A stretch of DNA of 64,000 nucleotides from the NCBI GenBank assembly GCA_000818095.1, contig CP009416.1, positions 2,712,501 through 2,776,500 on the forward strand. Reading direction: 5' to 3'. A program made the position numbers and the translations under genes. The notes under the pieces were generated by a model that worked only from the letters and a program-made list of their open reading frames with translations, did not search any database and had not been told where the DNA came from. Each line of letters starts with the position of its first letter. Position 1 is the first letter of the stretch. The DNA is from Jeotgalibacillus malaysiensis (GTDB lineage: Bacteria > Bacillota > Bacilli > Bacillales > Jeotgalibacillaceae). This document shows, piece after piece, positions 42,599-51,047 of this stretch.

Positions 42599-43813
42599 TT
42601 AGGATTCATAATTAATTAATTTTTTAGCTAATGACTTTCCTGAATAATCCTTCATAACTGATTCTTTTTTTAAATTGTTTAAGAAATTAAAGTCTATATT
42701 ATCAATCGAATTTTTATTGACTACACATCTTTTTGTTGAAAGTATAAATTGTGTTACTGGATTATTATAATTTTCTACTAAGGCATAAATGGGTCTATCC
42801 GTACCAAAGTAATCATACAATTTCCCAGGAATTTGAGTTGTATTGTCTCCGTTATCTATAAATAACAAAACATCTGAATCTTTGTATATTTCTAAAATGT
42901 TTTTATACCCTACAATGCCTTTAAGGGATACAAAATCATAATTATCTAAAAGTTCCTTCACTTCTTTTGAACAAGCACCATAAATATTAAGATGAATTTT
43001 TCTATCATTAGATATATTATGGTCTTCAATTTTCGATATTAAATTTGTTATGTTTCTATTCTTATTAATAGACCCTGTATAAGTAAAGATTAAATCCTTA
43101 TCTATATTAATTTCTCTTCCTTTACATTCATTTAAGAAAGATCTTCCTAAATAAAAAATCTTATTACTATATTGTTTATATTTTTCACTCATTGCTTTAG
43201 TAGTGGGTAACGAAACATAGAAAATTTTTGAAGCTTTTCTTAACATATGTTTTTCATAAAATCTCACACGCAACTTATCAAGTTTATTAAGATTAATGTC
43301 ATCCTTCCAAGGATCCCCCCAAATTTGATACCATTCAACACCCTTTAATTTTTTTAACACTTTCTTTGCAACAAAATGAGAGGTTTTAGTATCAGAAGAA
43401 GATATGATAATATTATAGTCATTTTTCAGGTTATCAATATTATATTTATTGATCCATCCTTTATCAGTATCCGGAAAAAAGTATAAAGATTTGATTATTC
43501 TTTTAAAAAAATTTAAAAAGGAATGTCTTCTTTTATAGCTTGACGAACTAATATTGTTGTTTTTTCTATTAAGATATTTATTTATTATTGATACTTCACT
43601 TCTATAAATATTTACTTCATCAGAAATAATTTGCTGTAGATATTCATCTTCAAAATTCTTTGGATATTTAATAGTTATTAAATCCACCTTATACCCTTCC
43701 TCAATTAAACCATTGATTAAACTAACATTTCTGATTGAGGCAGAACTTGCAGTCCTAAATGTAAGTGACGTAATATATAAAATTTTAATTTGTTTCCGCT
43801 CCTTCATTTTCAT
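42599..43813 (-). CDS. Glycosyltransferase, GT-B fold
   Basis: About 404 residues. LYITSLTFRTASSASIRNVS near the start and LIFTYTGSINKNRNITNLIS, LNIYGACSKEVKELL, VSLKGIVGYKNI and PGKLYDYFGTDRPIYALVEN in the C-terminal domain. Start uncertain: an ATG at 43813 lacks a good ribosome binding site, while AAGGAGCGG at about 43796 lies only before an ATT codon. It overlaps the end of the heparinase-like gene. Confidence 0.8.
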   Translation of the reverse strand: MKMKERKQIKILYITSLTFRTASSASIRNVSLINGLIEEGYKVDLITIKYPKNFEDEYLQQIISDEVNIYRSEVSIINKYLNRKNNNISSSSYKRRHSFLNFFKRIIKSLYFFPDTDKGWINKYNIDNLKNDYNIIISSSDTKTSHFVAKKVLKKLKGVEWYQIWGDPWKDDINLNKLDKLRVRFYEKHMLRKASKIFYVSLPTTKAMSEKYKQYSNKIFYLGRSFLNECKGREINIDKDLIFTYTGSINKNRNITNLISKIEDHNISNDRKIHLNIYGACSKEVKELLDNYDFVSLKGIVGYKNILEIYKDSDVLLFIDNGDNTTQIPGKLYDYFGTDRPIYALVENYNNPVTQFILSTKRCVVNKNSIDNIDFNFLNNLKKESVMKDYSGKSLAKKLINYES

Positions 43814-45737
43814 GTAGAAAAAAAGTAATTTTAGAAATATTATTTGCAGCAATTAATATTTTTCTGGTTTTAATTCTATTCCCATAGCCTCTTGATATAT
43901 ATGTATCTTTGATAATACAATCTGCTTTATTTATATTGGTAAAAACTTCGATTTCATCAACCCTAAAAAATAGTTTATCATTAATATATTCACTCGAAAC
44001 TTTTGGATCTAATATTAAAACTTGATAACATTTTAAGTTTTTATTTAAATAGGATAATTCATCTTCAATTGTAAGTTTTAAATCATCAAGTGTAACTTTT
44101 CTAGAATGAACAGTATTAGCTTTTCTAATAAACCCATAATGTTCCCCTGCAAAGTATCTTTGATTAAAGTCTATTCTTTTTGAGAATGTCTCTTCATTCA
44201 TTGTGAAAATATCATCATTAAAAGTATTTTGCTCTATTCCTTCTATTATCAATGTATTATGGTTACACGTAGATCGATCAATATTACGTAATTTAACTGA
44301 TCCTGTGTATGTATACGACCCTGGATCTATAATAATATCTTTACCTTTAATATTTAGTTCAATACTTAATTGATCATTATGACTGTGTCCTCCTTGCCCT
44401 CTCATGGACAATTCACCACATCGAATAAATACATAAAAACTATTATTTCGTAAAATATAATATCCACCCTCTGAAAAGCCTACAGAATCATGACATGGTT
44501 TGCTTTCAGTAAAAGCCGTATTATTTGTTAACCATAGTAATTCTTCTTCGTACTGACTAATATTATAATACAAATCATTTTTTCCTAAGAAATATCCTGC
44601 TACGTTTAACATTTGATTATAATTTCTCTTATCCCAATCGTAATAATCAGAAAATATTAACAGCCGACCATTATCAATATCTCCAATTAACGGCGTTAAT
44701 CCATTAGGCTTTGTTATATGTTTCAAAAACACATTCATTTTATAAAGTTTTAGCTCAAATTCATTGTCTAATAAAAAATTGTTATTTTTAGATATCATAT
44801 AGGCGTGCAAAAAGAGCTCTGCTACCACACGCTGGTAATTGGTTGATGTTTCATAGCTCGTTCCATCTACATTAATTTGTGTATTAATTTCTTTCATAAG
44901 CTCTTTTTGTGCAAAATAAATCCATTTTTCAGAGAATTTATTACCTCTAAAATATACTCCAATGTATAATAGTCCAACTAGATTTGCAACGTAATGGTTA
45001 TTTCTTAAATGATTGTAATTTTCTAAGTTATTTCTAATAAACTTACCATGCAAATAAACCAGCTCATTTAGAAACATATGGAAACTCGAATCGTTTTTTA
45101 TTTCTTCTTTGAAGTGATGGTATGCAAATATTATATTAATAGCTCTTACTCCTACTTCCATTGTATTAGTCCAGTTTACCGAATGATTATAGGGGTTTTG
45201 TTCATTCCAAGATATTAATTGATTTTTAAATTCATTGTAGTATTTTTTATCATTAGTTATCCAGAAAGCTTTTCCTAAGGTAAATAATTGATTGAATCTT
45301 GATAGCTCCCATGGTACTTTAACATCTGCAGAATTTTTAAAATCTATTATCTTAATATCTTTATAGAATTTATTTTCCCAAAAGTAATTTGTTTTGAAGT
45401 CTTTGTTCCATTGTATTTCTTTCCCTAAATCTCTAAGACCGGATCCTAAAAGATCAAATTTATGCTCTAAAATTAAATTTGCTTCATTTATAACCTTATC
45501 TTTTTTGTGAATATTTTGATCATAATAATCTAATATTTTGTTTTTATTATTATAATCAAAGTAAAAATTCATTTTGGAATTAAAATTTCTCAACTTTTTG
45601 CTATTATATAAATTTGGGTTTTTCGAAATAATATATTTATTAATATAATACTTTCTTTTTATAGATAATCTTTTTAACACTTTAATAAGTATTTGATTAA
45701 TCGAATGAGTCTTCAATATTTTTAGTTGTTTTTTCAC
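43785..45737 (-). CDS. Heparinase II/III-like protein
   Basis: 650 residues from GTG 45737 (AAGGA nine bases upstream). N-terminal alpha/alpha barrel (WNKDFKTNYFWENKFYKDIK, PWELSRFNQLFTLGKAF, RNNHYVANLVGLLYIG) and a C-terminal beta-sandwich with the family core GGHSHNDQLSIELNIKGKDI and DPGSYTYTG. No signal peptide. Heparinase II/III proteins are eliminases acting on uronic-acid polymers; similar genes occur inside capsule loci. Here it may trim or proof-read a uronate-containing glycan. Confidence 0.88.
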   Translation of the reverse strand: MKKQLKILKTHSINQILIKVLKRLSIKRKYYINKYIISKNPNLYNSKKLRNFNSKMNFYFDYNNKNKILDYYDQNIHKKDKVINEANLILEHKFDLLGSGLRDLGKEIQWNKDFKTNYFWENKFYKDIKIIDFKNSADVKVPWELSRFNQLFTLGKAFWITNDKKYYNEFKNQLISWNEQNPYNHSVNWTNTMEVGVRAINIIFAYHHFKEEIKNDSSFHMFLNELVYLHGKFIRNNLENYNHLRNNHYVANLVGLLYIGVYFRGNKFSEKWIYFAQKELMKEINTQINVDGTSYETSTNYQRVVAELFLHAYMISKNNNFLLDNEFELKLYKMNVFLKHITKPNGLTPLIGDIDNGRLLIFSDYYDWDKRNYNQMLNVAGYFLGKNDLYYNISQYEEELLWLTNNTAFTESKPCHDSVGFSEGGYYILRNNSFYVFIRCGELSMRGQGGHSHNDQLSIELNIKGKDIIIDPGSYTYTGSVKLRNIDRSTCNHNTLIIEGIEQNTFNDDIFTMNEETFSKRIDFNQRYFAGEHYGFIRKANTVHSRKVTLDDLKLTIEDELSYLNKNLKCYQVLILDPKVSSEYINDKLFFRVDEIEVFTNINKADCIIKDTYISRGYGNRIKTRKILIAANNISKITFFLHENEGAETN

Positions 45738-45785
45738 TATACTCAATCCTTAGTCATATCGTTTTTTATAATTAATAGTTATATT

Positions 45786-47108
45786 TTAAAGTCTCCAGTA
45801 ACTATAGCCACTATCCTCAAAAGTTGTTTTATTAAAAATACTTTTAACATCTATAATTATTTTGGATTTGTTAAGATGGTCCTTTCTAAATAAACTATCA
45901 ATTTGATCAATGTTCATGACTTTAAATTGAGTATGTGCTGTAGAGAAAATCAAACAATCTGCATTTTTTACATTTTCCATTGACTGTAATGTTAAATTGT
46001 ATTCTTCTTTTACTTGTTTTGGATCAGCATATGGGTCTACTATTACAGGATCAATTCCATACTCTTTTAAATTCTCAATAATATCTAAAACTTTAGAATT
46101 CCGAGTGTCAGGACAATTTTCTTTGAATGTCAACCCCATAATAATCACTTTAGCCTTTTTAACAATTTTATTTGTATGAATTAATTTCTTAATCACGGCA
46201 TCTGCTACAAATTTGCCCATTCCATTATTAATTTTCCTTCCAGATAGTATAATCTGCGAATGATAACCTAGTTTCTCTGCTTCATAAATAAAATAATAAG
46301 GGTCTACACCTATACAATGCCCTCCAACTAATCCTGGATAAAATTTTAGAGCATTCCACTTAGTGTTCATCGCTTCAATTACTTCTTGTGTATCAATTCC
46401 CATACGCTCAAACACCATTGCAAGTTCATTCATAAATGCAATATTTATATCCCTTTGACTATTCTCTACCACTTTAGCTGCTTCAGCTACTTTAATAGAA
46501 TTAGCTCGGTGAACTCCAGCCTCAACAACTAATTCATATATTTTAGCAATTTCATCTAACGACTGTTGATCAATACCTGAAACAATTTTTATTATATTCT
46601 CTAATCTATGAATTTTATCTCCAGGATTAATACGTTCAGGAGAGTAACCAACTTTAAAATCTATCCCACATTTTAAGCCTGACTCTTTTTCTAAAATTGG
46701 AATACAAATATCTTCTGTTACTCCTGGATATACAGTAGATTCATATACCACGACAGATCCATTTGTAAGGTTCTTCCCAATCATACTACTAACTTTTTCA
46801 ATAGGCGTTAAATCAGGTGTTTTATCCGCATTTATTGGAGTGGGCACAGCTACTACATGAAATTTGGCATCTCGAATTTTACTTGGATCTGAAGTAAATT
46901 CCACAGAGGTATTTTTAATAATTTCGTTGCCGATTTCGTTAGTCGGGTCTATACCATCTTTATACTGTTGGATTTTCTCTTTGTTTAAATCAAAACCAAT
47001 TACATTTACTTTCTTTGCGAATGCAACTGCAATAGGCATACCTACATACCCCAAACCTATTACGGCTATTTTTTCTTCTTTATTAACTAGTTTTTCGTAC
47101 AGACTCAC
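45786..47108 (-). CDS. UDP-N-acetylhexosamine 6-dehydrogenase (WbpA/TviB type)
   Basis: 440 residues from GTG 47108 (GAGG nine bases upstream). NAD motif IAVIGLGYVGMPIAVAFAKK, ESTVYPGVTEDICIPIL, GYSPERINPGDKIHRL, VVENSQRDINIAFMNELAMV and catalytic Cys in GLVGGHCIGVDPYYF. The sequence follows the TviB/WbpA branch, which makes UDP-GalNAcA or UDP-GlcNAcA, distinct from the two WecC enzymes. Overlaps the preceding glycosyltransferase by 26 bases. Confidence 0.92.
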   Translation of the reverse strand: MSLYEKLVNKEEKIAVIGLGYVGMPIAVAFAKKVNVIGFDLNKEKIQQYKDGIDPTNEIGNEIIKNTSVEFTSDPSKIRDAKFHVVAVPTPINADKTPDLTPIEKVSSMIGKNLTNGSVVVYESTVYPGVTEDICIPILEKESGLKCGIDFKVGYSPERINPGDKIHRLENIIKIVSGIDQQSLDEIAKIYELVVEAGVHRANSIKVAEAAKVVENSQRDINIAFMNELAMVFERMGIDTQEVIEAMNTKWNALKFYPGLVGGHCIGVDPYYFIYEAEKLGYHSQIILSGRKINNGMGKFVADAVIKKLIHTNKIVKKAKVIIMGLTFKENCPDTRNSKVLDIIENLKEYGIDPVIVDPYADPKQVKEEYNLTLQSMENVKNADCLIFSTAHTQFKVMNIDQIDSLFRKDHLNKSKIIIDVKSIFNKTTFEDSGYSYWRL

Positions 47109-48375
47109 TAGACTTTTCCTCACTTTCATCAATTTCTTCAATAATCTCAATTACTTTATCTGTTAATTTACTGAAATCAAATTTATGAGCAATTTTTCGA
47201 GCGTTTTCACCCATTTTTTTATTTTCAATTTCCTTGTTACTTGCAATTAATATAGCCTTAGCAATCTCTTGTGCATTTTGCTCCGGAGCACTAATTCCAC
47301 AGTTATATTTTTCGCAAACACTGTATCCAGTAGAATATGTTTGTACAATACATTTTCCAGCGGCTAAATACTCAAAAAATTTGTTTTGACTTTGCCCGTA
47401 TTTATCTAGTGAAGTACTTGAGTTGTGAAGAATATTAATATATGATTTTTTAAGTATAGATGGCACATATTTCTTTTCTACTCTTCCTTTAAAGATTACG
47501 TTATTAATACCTTCCTCTGCACAACGTCTTTTAAGAGCTTCACTTTCATCTCCAGAACCATATATTAAAAACCTAATTTCATTATGACCTTGTTTTTGAA
47601 TTAAATTGGCAGCTTCGACTAGCATACCAAGGTTGTTAACTTTTCTTATTGAGCCGGCATAAACAATATTTTTATATTCTTTATTATCTAAATCTGAATC
47701 AATTATTTTAAATTCAGTACTGTTTTTATCAAACGAACTAATAACAACTCCATTACTAATATGATTCACTTTTTTTAAATCTATTTCTTTGTCCCATTTC
47801 TGATCTTGAATATACTCTTTACCTCCCTCCCATGTCATAATAATTGAGTGGGCGTTCTTATAGATCCACTTTTCTCCCTGATATAATATTTTTGTAACTA
47901 AACTCTTTCTTTTTAAAGCCCCATAAGCTACAATACTTTCCGGCCAGAGATCTCTAACTTCACAAATACAAGGTACTCCTAACTCTTTAGCCATTTTTAT
48001 TCCTGCAACAAGAGTTAGAGGGTGAACACTTGAAGCTAGAATAACATCAGGTTTACCATTCTTATTTGCATACTCTCTAGCAACTTTTATAACATTTTTA
48101 TAAAAATAAATCATATTTTTAATACGCTGTTTCCCATTATTGCGATAGCTGGGGGTTTTTACAAAAACAAAAGGAATTTTGTTCATATGATGTTCAACGA
48201 ATATTTTTTTTCCTGTCTCTATATTTTCTTCCGAATTGTGTATTGTGGAAGCACAAAATATAGTAGGATTATATCCTCTTTTAATTAAATTTTCCGCAAA
48301 CCAGTAATGTCTACCAGCCTGATCTTTAAACATATTTGAGGCATAATGATTCCATATCCAAATATTCTTTTTCAT
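47083..48375 (-). CDS. Glycosyltransferase family 4
   Basis: 430 residues, WbuB/WcaI-like. ASNMFKDQAGRHYWFAENL, VEHHMNKIPFVFVKTPSY, CEVRDLWPESIVAYGAL, then IVYAGSIRKVNNLGMLVEAA, FLIYGSGDESEAL and SQNKFFEYLAAGKCIVQTY. The ATG overlaps the stop of the acetyltransferase gene (TAATG). Probably the second transferase in assembly of the repeat unit, after the PglC-like initiator. Confidence 0.88.
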   Translation of the reverse strand: MKKNIWIWNHYASNMFKDQAGRHYWFAENLIKRGYNPTIFCASTIHNSEENIETGKKIFVEHHMNKIPFVFVKTPSYRNNGKQRIKNMIYFYKNVIKVAREYANKNGKPDVILASSVHPLTLVAGIKMAKELGVPCICEVRDLWPESIVAYGALKRKSLVTKILYQGEKWIYKNAHSIIMTWEGGKEYIQDQKWDKEIDLKKVNHISNGVVISSFDKNSTEFKIIDSDLDNKEYKNIVYAGSIRKVNNLGMLVEAANLIQKQGHNEIRFLIYGSGDESEALKRRCAEEGINNVIFKGRVEKKYVPSILKKSYINILHNSSTSLDKYGQSQNKFFEYLAAGKCIVQTYSTGYSVCEKYNCGISAPEQNAQEIAKAILIASNKEIENKKMGENARKIAHKFDFSKLTDKVIEIIEEIDESEEKSSESVRKTS

Positions 48376-48995
48376 TATCTAACTCTCCTAACAGGAACAC
48401 CTACATATATTCCAGAAGTAGCTATATTATCGATAACCACTGCACCGGCGCCAATTTTAACTTCATTACAAATAACCACAGAATTCTTAATTGAACTGCC
48501 AATACCTATCCAAGACCCTTCTCCAATAGTCACTGCCCCAGCCAAATGAACCCCCGGAGATATATGTACAAAATCACCTATACAATTATCATGATCAATC
48601 GTCGCACCAGTATTAACAATACAACCTCTACCAATTCTCGTTGAACAATTCACAATTGTACCAGCCATCAAAACTGTTCCATGTTTAATTGTTACTTCTT
48701 TCCCAACAATCGCACTGGGGTGTCTAAGTACTGGTATACTTGCACCTAAACTCTCTAACTTCTCATAAACTTTTTTTCTAATAGCATTGTCACCAATACC
48801 TACAAAAAAATCATGATCATTTATAAACCTTTCAATATCCTCAGAAGATCCTATTACATTCAGACCTAAAGAAGAAGTGACCGCAGGATTATCATCAAGA
48901 AAAGCAACTGATTCCCATTCGTTCATCTCAAGCGCTATATCTGCAACTACTTTTCCATGTCCACTGGCACCAATAATCAGTAATTTATTTTTCAT
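48375..48995 (-). CDS. epsM: PglD/NeuD-type sugar N-acetyltransferase (EpsM-like)
   Basis: 206 residues. N-terminal Rossmann part KLLIIGASGHGKVVADIALE and left-handed helix ending with ATSGIYVGVPVRRVR; the active-site His lies in NTGATIDHDNCIGDFVHISPG. Acetylates UDP-4-amino-4,6-dideoxy-GlcNAc to UDP-diNAc-bacillosamine in the pathway formed with the genes at 51046 and 49635. Overlaps the sugar-transferase gene. Confidence 0.9.
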   Translation of the reverse strand: MKNKLLIIGASGHGKVVADIALEMNEWESVAFLDDNPAVTSSLGLNVIGSSEDIERFINDHDFFVGIGDNAIRKKVYEKLESLGASIPVLRHPSAIVGKEVTIKHGTVLMAGTIVNCSTRIGRGCIVNTGATIDHDNCIGDFVHISPGVHLAGAVTIGEGSWIGIGSSIKNSVVICNEVKIGAGAVVIDNIATSGIYVGVPVRRVR

Positions 48996-49641
48996 AACTT
49001 ACTGTTTCCTTTTTGGATCCTTTAAATGGCTCCATAGTCGCAGCCGTTTCAGAGTTGATCCCTTCCCTTACAAATACCTTTTTCAAAGTCAAAAAGATCA
49101 GTTTCCAATCTCCTGTCAAACTCACATTTTCAACATAGTTAACATCCAACTCAAATTTCTGTTCCCAGCTAATCGCGTTTCGTCCACTTACCTGAGCAAG
49201 CCCCGACAAGCCAGGCCTTACTTCATGACGTTTTCGTTGATGAATACTATATAAAGGAAGGTACTGAACAAGTAAAGGTCGTGGTCCAATAATAGACATG
49301 TCACCTTTAAGGATGTTAAAGAGCTCCGGTAACTCATCAAGTGAAGTAGATCTTAAAAACTGTCCAAACTTTGTCAGCCTCAGGTGATCAGGAAGCAAAT
49401 CTCCGTTCTCATCCCGCTCATCCGTCATCGTCCGAAACTTATACATCTTAAAAATCTCTTCATTCATCCCGGGCCGCTCCTGCGTAAACAATACTGGACT
49501 CCCTAGCTTCTTTTTTACAAGAACAGCAGTTACAACAAATACAGGACTCAACACGATAATTGCTGCAGATGAACAAGTAACATCAATGACTCTTTTAAAA
49601 TAACGCTCATACAAACCTTTTTTTCTCACTACTCTCACCAC
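48985..49641 (-). CDS. epsL: Initiating sugar-phosphate transferase (PglC/EpsL type)
   Basis: 218 residues: one membrane hairpin near residue 20-40 and the bacterial sugar transferase core KRVIDVTCSSAAIIVLSPVF, QERPGMNEEIFKMYKFRTM, RSTSLDELPELFNILKGDMS and GPRPLLVQYLPLY, RHEVRPGLSGLAQVSGRN. Transfers the first sugar phosphate, probably diNAc-bacillosamine-1-phosphate, to undecaprenyl phosphate. GTG start overlapping the aminotransferase end; exact GTG uncertain. Confidence 0.94.
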   Translation of the reverse strand: MVRVVRKKGLYERYFKRVIDVTCSSAAIIVLSPVFVVTAVLVKKKLGSPVLFTQERPGMNEEIFKMYKFRTMTDERDENGDLLPDHLRLTKFGQFLRSTSLDELPELFNILKGDMSIIGPRPLLVQYLPLYSIHQRKRHEVRPGLSGLAQVSGRNAISWEQKFELDVNYVENVSLTGDWKLIFLTLKKVFVREGINSETAATMEPFKGSKKETVSYEK

Positions 49642-50768
49642 AACTCTTTAATTTTCTCCACTACATAAGCTAACTCTTCATCACTCATCTTCGTATCACT
49701 TGGTAAACATACACCATGCTCAAATAACCTTTCAGAAACATCCGTACCAATAAAATCATACCCTTCAAAATAAGGCTGCAAATGCATCGGTTTCCATACA
49801 GGTCTAGATTCAATGTTCCACTCATCCAAATGCTCAATTAAGCGCTCAGCAGTAATCACTGGATGATCTAATGTAATCGCGCTTAACCAATAATTCGGCT
49901 CATCCCACTCATTCTCAGGCATAAACGAAATGCCCTCGAGTCCGTTAAGCTCTCTCTTATATGTTTCATAGATCTTACGCTTCTTCTCTACACGCTGATC
50001 CAATACCATTAGCTGACCACGGCCAATGCCCGCAGAAATATTACTCATACGGTAGTTATAACCTAGCTCGCTATGCTGGTAGTGTCTTGCCTGATCACGG
50101 GACTGCATTGACCAGAATCTCGCTTTAGCGATTCGGCTGTCCTGGTTGGAAACCAGCATACCTCCACCTGAAGTCGTAATAATCTTATTGCCATTAAACG
50201 AATAAATACCAAAGTCTCCAAAAGTTCCTGTCATTTGTCCTTTATAATAGCTACCTAGCGATTCAGCAGCATCCTCAATCAAAGCTACGTTGTATTTGTC
50301 ACAGAGCGCAGTAATTCGATCCATATCTGCTGAAAGCCCATATAGATGCACTAATACAACTGCCTTTACATCTGGATACTTTTTAAATGCGGCTTCTAAT
50401 GCAGCAGGGCACATATTCCATGTCCTTTCATCACTATCAATAAAAACAGGTTTTGCATTTTGATAAATAATCGGATTAGCTGTTGCTGAGAACGTAAGCG
50501 TCGAACAAAACACAATGTCATTCACACCTACACCAGCAGCTTTCAATGCGAGATGAATAGCGGCTGTTCCAGATGACAATGCAGCTGCGGCTTTGATATT
50601 TACTTTTCTGGCAAGCTCTTTTTCAAACTCATCCACATTTTTCCCTAGAGGTGCAATCCAGTTTGTTTCAAACGCTTCCTGGACAAACTGCTGCTCATAC
50701 CCCTCTTTACTCATATGTGGAGAAGAAAGCAATATCCTTTGAGCCACTTTACTTTTCGTTTTCTCCAT
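49635..50768 (-). CDS. epsN: PLP-dependent sugar aminotransferase (PglE/EpsN type)
   Basis: 377 residues, DegT/DnrJ/EryC1 family. GTAAIHLALKAAGV, LVHLYGLSADMDRI, LIEDAAESLGSYYKG and the PLP-binding Lys in FGIYSFNGNKIITTSGGGM. Aminates the 4-keto sugar made by the 4,6-dehydratase at 51046. I choose ATG 50768, eight to nine bases after AGGAAGG; two in-frame ATGs directly at the site are less likely. Confidence 0.93.
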   Translation of the reverse strand: MEKTKSKVAQRILLSSPHMSKEGYEQQFVQEAFETNWIAPLGKNVDEFEKELARKVNIKAAAALSSGTAAIHLALKAAGVGVNDIVFCSTLTFSATANPIIYQNAKPVFIDSDERTWNMCPAALEAAFKKYPDVKAVVLVHLYGLSADMDRITALCDKYNVALIEDAAESLGSYYKGQMTGTFGDFGIYSFNGNKIITTSGGGMLVSNQDSRIAKARFWSMQSRDQARHYQHSELGYNYRMSNISAGIGRGQLMVLDQRVEKKRKIYETYKRELNGLEGISFMPENEWDEPNYWLSAITLDHPVITAERLIEHLDEWNIESRPVWKPMHLQPYFEGYDFIGTDVSERLFEHGVCLPSDTKMSDEELAYVVEKIKELW

Positions 50769-50848
50769 TGTCATCATCCTTCCTGATGTAAGATCTGTCT
50801 GAATTAGTTGAACCTATATATCTTCAAGATTATTTTCTTCTATAATAT

Positions 50849-50908
50849 AAATAGCTGACCAAAAGGAACGACACGTGAAAGCGCTACCGTTCCCTCTATC
50901 AGCTATTT
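50849..50908 (-). promoter_or_regulatory. Long hairpin between the candidate leader RNA and the aminotransferase gene
   Basis: Outer arms AAATAGCTGA and TCAGCTATTT (perfect, ten bases) and inner arms GGAACG and CGTTCC in a stem-loop of 60 bases. It is followed by TTTATATTAT rather than a clean T-run, so it may be a leaky or conditional terminator. Confidence 0.5.
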
Positions 50909-50915
50909 AAAAACA

Positions 50916-51047
50916 AAATATGCGGGCATTCAACCCACCCTCACACCACCAGCCTGACAACCCACGTGTCTAAGGAACCAAATCCCACCTGGTGACCGAG
51001 TGCCTCCCCTGATACTGGAATAGGAGACATGTCCAAATTTCGCATTT
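50916..51047 (-). ncRNA. Candidate structured leader RNA, EAR-like
   Basis: A 132-base block much richer in G and C than its surroundings lies between the dehydratase stop and the aminotransferase gene. Ends can pair (AAATGCG at the 5' side with CGCATATTT at the 3' side). Inside are CTCC/GGGAG, CACC/GGTG and several GGTGG/CCACC possibilities, on the minus strand for example GGGGAGGCACTCGGTCACC. In Bacillales the eps-associated RNA (EAR), a processive antitermination element of about 120 bases, sits inside eps operons next to the same genes. Assignment is inference; I could not compare with the EAR model. Confidence 0.45.
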
